Of a DNA stretch of 15,304 nucleotides, positions 12,492 to 15,304 are shown piece after piece. Where the stretch lies: the NCBI GenBank assembly GCA_016936035.1, contig JAFGPU010000349.1, forward strand, positions 1 to 15,304. The letters run 5' to 3'. The DNA comes from Acidimicrobiales bacterium (lineage in GTDB: Bacteria; Actinomycetota; Acidimicrobiia; Acidimicrobiales; VFJN01). The position numbers and the translations under genes are program-made. The notes beneath the pieces were generated by a model that was not told where the DNA came from, did no database searches, and worked only from the letters and a program-made list of their open reading frames with translations. Numbering within the stretch: the first letter of the stretch is position 1; each line of letters starts with the position of its first letter.

Positions 12492-14064
12492 CGGTGTGGA
12501 CTCTCTTCTCGGTGGAGGGGGGAGCAGGGAGGGCGAGCTTGAAGGTGGCGCCGGGCGGCGGTGTGGGCTCGAGCCAGATGCGTCCGCCGTGGAACTCGGC
12601 GATCTTCTTCGCGAGCGCCAGGCCGATGCCGGTGCCGGAGTACTCGGCCTTGCTGTGGAGCCGCTTGAAGATCACGAAGATCTGTTCGTCGTAGTCGGGA
12701 TCGATGCCGATGCCGTTGTCGGTGACGCTGATGACCCACTCGTCACCGTCGGCGCCAGCGCAGAGCGTAGCGGCGATGTCGACCTTCGGTGGTTCCTCCC
12801 CCCGGAACTTCAGGGCGTTGCTGATCAGGTTCTGGAAGGTGGCGCCGAGCAACCGGCGATCACCGAGGACCACAGGCAGGTCGCCAACGGTGACCGTGGC
12901 ATCGGCCTCCTCGATGGCGGGGGTGAGGGCGTCGGTCGCGTCGTCGATGACCGCGCCCAGGTCGACGGGCTCGAACGCCTCGGTGGTGCGACCGACCCGC
13001 GAGAACGCGAGCAGGTCGTTGATCAGGTCCTGCATGCGCTTGGCGCCGTCGACCGCGTAGTCGATGTACTCGTTGGCCCGCTCGTCGAGCTGGTCGCTGT
13101 AGCGCTTCTGCAGCAGCTGGCAGAAGCTCGAAACCTTGCGCAGCGGCTCCTGCAGGTCGTGGGACGCCACGTACGCGAACTGCTCGAGGTCCCGGTTGGA
13201 CCGGGCGAGCTCCTCGGTCTGGCGCTCGAGGTCGGCCGACGCCGCGTTGAGCATGTTGACCTCGGCGACGATGCGCGACCGCATGGCGTCGACGTCGCCG
13301 CCGAGCCTGACCAGGTCGGGTGAGCCGATGCCGCGGACGGGGTGCTCGAGGTCGCCTTCGGCGACCTTGCGCGCATCGTCGCCCAGCCGGGCGATGGGGC
13401 CGGTGACCACCCGGCTGAGCCCGGCGAGCACGATCAGGCCCGACACGACGACACCGGCCACCTGCAGGACCATGGCCAGCGTGGCGCTGCGGGCGGCGTC
13501 GTCGAGCTCGTCGACCTGGGCCTCGCGCTCGGTCGCCAGGTGGGCGTCGATCTCGTCGAGTGCCGCCCACAGGGCGTTGATGTTCTCGAGGCTCGCCTCC
13601 TGGAACTCCTCGGAGGTGAGGTCATCCCGCTCGGCGGCGCTCGACGCGTCGATGACCGGTTGGGCGGACGTGGTCTGCCACCGTTCGAGAAGCGACCGCA
13701 CCCGCTCGAGGTCGGCGTCGAACGCCTCGGTGGGTCCGAGGAGCTCGTCGAGCTCGTTCAGGCCGGCGGCCGCCGCCCGGTCGCCGTCGACGTACTCGTC
13801 GAGGAAGCCGGCGTCGCCGGTGAAGGCGTAGCCGCGTATCGCCGACTCCTGCTCGGCGGTGGCGGCACGCACGTCGGTGGCCGCCTGCACCGCAGGGTCG
13901 ATGTTGCGGAGCAGCTCGTCGCGCACGTCCTGCTGGTGCCGGAGCTGGACGATCTGGACCACCAGGGTGGCGGCGACCAGGACGAGGACGGCCGCGAACA
14001 GCAGGAGCAGCCGGGTGCGGAGCGTCCAGCGGGCCGGCCCCTCGAGGGACAGGTCAACGCCCAC
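12481..14064 (-). CDS. CHASE3-domain sensor histidine kinase
   Basis: A 527-residue membrane kinase. Transmembrane helix 1 is at ~17-40, followed by an extracytoplasmic helical CHASE3 sensor (~41-190; [18 protein letters not shown] is the family's typical stretch), transmembrane helix 2 at ~196-217, HAMP (~218-270), a linker coil, HisKA with phospho-acceptor His302 in [16 protein letters not shown], and HATPase with [10 protein letters not shown] (N-box Asn412/Asn416), DNGIGID (Asp449), FVIFKRLH and GTGIGLAL. The kinase core resembles cyanobacterial/phytochrome kinases, but no PAS, GAF or PHY domain is present, so the signal enters through CHASE3. The start is GTG at 14064, overlapping the upstream phosphatase gene by 11 bp. 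It should phosphorylate the downstream Rcp1-like receiver and perhaps the receiver of the upstream phosphatase. Confidence 0.94.
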   Translation of the reverse strand: MGVDLSLEGPARWTLRTRLLLLFAAVLVLVAATLVVQIVQLRHQQDVRDELLRNIDPAVQAATDVRAATAEQESAIRGYAFTGDAGFLDEYVDGDRAAAAGLNELDELLGPTEAFDADLERVRSLLERWQTTSAQPVIDASSAAERDDLTSEEFQEASLENINALWAALDEIDAHLATEREAQVDELDDAARSATLAMVLQVAGVVVSGLIVLAGLSRVVTGPIARLGDDARKVAEGDLEHPVRGIGSPDLVRLGGDVDAMRSRIVAEVNMLNAASADLERQTEELARSNRDLEQFAYVASHDLQEPLRKVSSFCQLLQKRYSDQLDERANEYIDYAVDGAKRMQDLINDLLAFSRVGRTTEAFEPVDLGAVIDDATDALTPAIEEADATVTVGDLPVVLGDRRLLGATFQNLISNALKFRGEEPPKVDIAATLCAGADGDEWVISVTDNGIGIDPDYDEQIFVIFKRLHSKAEYSGTGIGLALAKKIAEFHGGRIWLEPTPPPGATFKLALPAPPSTEKRVHTDAG

Positions 14065-15217
14065 GGGCGTCGGCCCCGGGGATGGTCAGCAGGCACAGCG
14101 CCACGTCGTCGGCCAGCGGAGCGCCGTTGCGGGCCTGAACCTCGGTGAGGAGGGCGTCGAGCAGGTCGCTGCCCTCGAGCCCCCGACCGGTCAGCTCGTC
14201 GACGAGCTCGACGAGCGCGGCGACGCCGAGGCGCTCGCGAGCGCCGGGTGCGGCCCGACCCTCGATCAGCCCGTCGGTGTACATGAGCACGCTCACCGCC
14301 GGCCCCAGGGTGACCTCGTCGGGTGCCCACGCCGGCTTGGCCATCACCCCGAGCAGGTGGCCGTACCGGCTGCGGCCGAGCACCTCGGCCGGGGGGCCGA
14401 CGCGGAGCGGCGGTGGGTGGCCGGCCAGCAGGAGGGTGCCCGCGGCGCGGTCCGGGTGGATGGTGAGCGTCGACAGGGTGGCGAAGGTGAGCGTCTCGGC
14501 CTCGGAGCGGATGAAGGTGTCGAGGACGCCGAGCGCCGCGGTCTGGTCGAAGCCCGCCAGGGTGAGGGCGCGCCAGGCGCCGCGGAGGTGGGCGCCGAGC
14601 GCGGCGGCGTCGGGGCCGTGCCCGGCCACGTCGCCGATGAGCAGCGTGATCGACCCGTCGGCGCCCTCGACGGCGTCGTAGAAGTCGCCGCCCAGGTGGG
14701 CGCCCTCGCGCCCGGCCCGGTAGCACACCGCCAGCGCCAGGTCGTCGGACTGCAGCAGCGGCGGCGGCGCCAGCGCGCGCTCCATCCGGTCGTTGTCGGC
14801 CCGCTGGCGCTCGGCCTGGAAGAGGTCACGGGCCAGGCGGGCGGCACGCTGGCGCTCGATGGCGTAGCGCACCGAGCGGGCCAGCAGCTCGCTGTCGACG
14901 CGTCCCTTGACCAGGTAGTCCTGCGCGCCCGCGGCCACGGCGCTGATGCCGAGGCGCTCGCTGTCCGCGCCGGTGAGCACCACCACGGCGGTGTCGGGTG
15001 CGTCGGCGACCAGCCGGTGCACGCCCACCGTGCCCTCGGCGTCGGGCAGCCCGATGTCGAGCAGGACGCATTCGGCACCGCCGATCGCCTGGCGCGCCTC
15101 GGCGAGGGTGGTCGCTCGCGCGACGTCCACGCCGGGGAGGCTATCCGCCAGCAGCTCGCGCACGATGAGCGCGTCGCCGTCGTCGTCCTCGACGAGCAGC
15201 AGGCGCGAACCGGCCAT
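14054..15217 (-). CDS. Receiver domain fused to PP2C/SpoIIE-type serine phosphatase
   Basis: A 387-residue fusion. The N-terminal receiver (1-~120) has Asp11/Asp12, phospho-acceptor Asp54 in VLLDIGLPD, Thr82 and Lys104. A coil (120-150) leads to a PPM/SpoIIE phosphatase domain whose metal-binding motifs are GGDFYD (Asp178), GDVAGHG (Asp196), MYTDGLIEGR (Asp315) and ADDVALCLL (Asp370/Asp371). Such RsbU/RssB-like proteins dephosphorylate anti-sigma-factor antagonists when their receiver is phosphorylated, so it may link the neighbouring kinase to an alternative sigma factor; no anti-sigma or antagonist gene is in the window. The start is ATG at 15217. The same frame stays open for 29 further codons to the window edge, so a longer N-terminus or overlap with an upstream gene cannot be excluded. 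Confidence 0.93.
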   Translation of the reverse strand: MAGSRLLLVEDDDGDALIVRELLADSLPGVDVARATTLAEARQAIGGAECVLLDIGLPDAEGTVGVHRLVADAPDTAVVVLTGADSERLGISAVAAGAQDYLVKGRVDSELLARSVRYAIERQRAARLARDLFQAERQRADNDRMERALAPPPLLQSDDLALAVCYRAGREGAHLGGDFYDAVEGADGSITLLIGDVAGHGPDAAALGAHLRGAWRALTLAGFDQTAALGVLDTFIRSEAETLTFATLSTLTIHPDRAAGTLLLAGHPPPLRVGPPAEVLGRSRYGHLLGVMAKPAWAPDEVTLGPAVSVLMYTDGLIEGRAAPGARERLGVAALVELVDELTGRGLEGSDLLDALLTEVQARNGAPLADDVALCLLTIPGADARGR

Positions 15218-15304
15218 GGCGCCGGGCTCGCGGGCGAGGTGGCTGATCGACGTGCCGCTGGGGCTTCCAGCACTCGAGGACAGCGTGGCCTCCAGGGAGC
15301 GATC

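Noticed and set aside
1..15304. tRNA, rRNA, insertion sequence or prophage genes
   Set aside because: No transposase, integrase or terminal inverted repeats were seen, and no cloverleaf-type or rRNA-like sequence was noticed in the gaps.

Overview
The window comes from a very GC-rich chromosome with strong G/C preference at third codon positions, several GTG starts, an F420/FMN-type luciferase-family oxidoreductase, TetR and HxlR regulators, and promoters whose -10 boxes lie six bases before start codons. These traits point to an actinobacterium. The membrane-type sulfatase tail at the left edge and the overall gene set would suit an Acidimicrobiia-like lineage, but that placement is inference. 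No tRNA, rRNA, CRISPR array, insertion sequence or phage gene was seen. Gene density is high and most junctions are short or overlapping.

Layout. Positions 1-738 (+) hold the C-terminal part of a membrane-type sulfatase-like protein, converging on a leftward operon at 3406-784: TetR regulator, SRPBCC/START-like protein, and a Cys-type sulfatase. Both junctions in that operon are TGATG one-base overlaps. A DinB-like gene (3458-4036, +) diverges from this operon. The 51-bp spacer between them is a near-complete inverted repeat in which the two -35 boxes, the two -10 boxes and the two start codons are mirror images about base 3432. Both transcripts should be leaderless and controlled together, most simply by the TetR protein.

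From 7274 leftward lie an HxlR regulator, a PNPOx-like flavoprotein, a two-anchor membrane protein with a His/Ala/Pro repeat linker and an LprG/LppX-like outer domain, and purU (formyltetrahydrofolate deformylase). The HxlR gene is divergent from an LLM-class oxidoreductase (7343-8257) across a 31-bp operator-like dyad.

An M23 metallopeptidase with a coiled-coil stalk (9493-8270, -) and a TetR-VOC pair (9877-11149, +) diverge around the only long non-coding stretch, about 380 bp. That stretch is not empty: it contains a near-consensus rightward promoter, a strong 23-bp bulged stem-loop, a possible 38-codon ORF and a GC-rich terminator-like hairpin. Together these make a candidate small RNA or small-protein gene.

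After a secreted lipase with a CRP-like site (11234-12016, +), the right end carries a leftward three-gene signalling operon: receiver-PP2C phosphatase, CHASE3 histidine kinase and an Rcp1-like stand-alone receiver. Its two junctions are both 11-bp overlaps. The most novel-looking items are the mirror-symmetric promoter at 3407-3457 and the structured intergenic transcript unit at 9620-9851.
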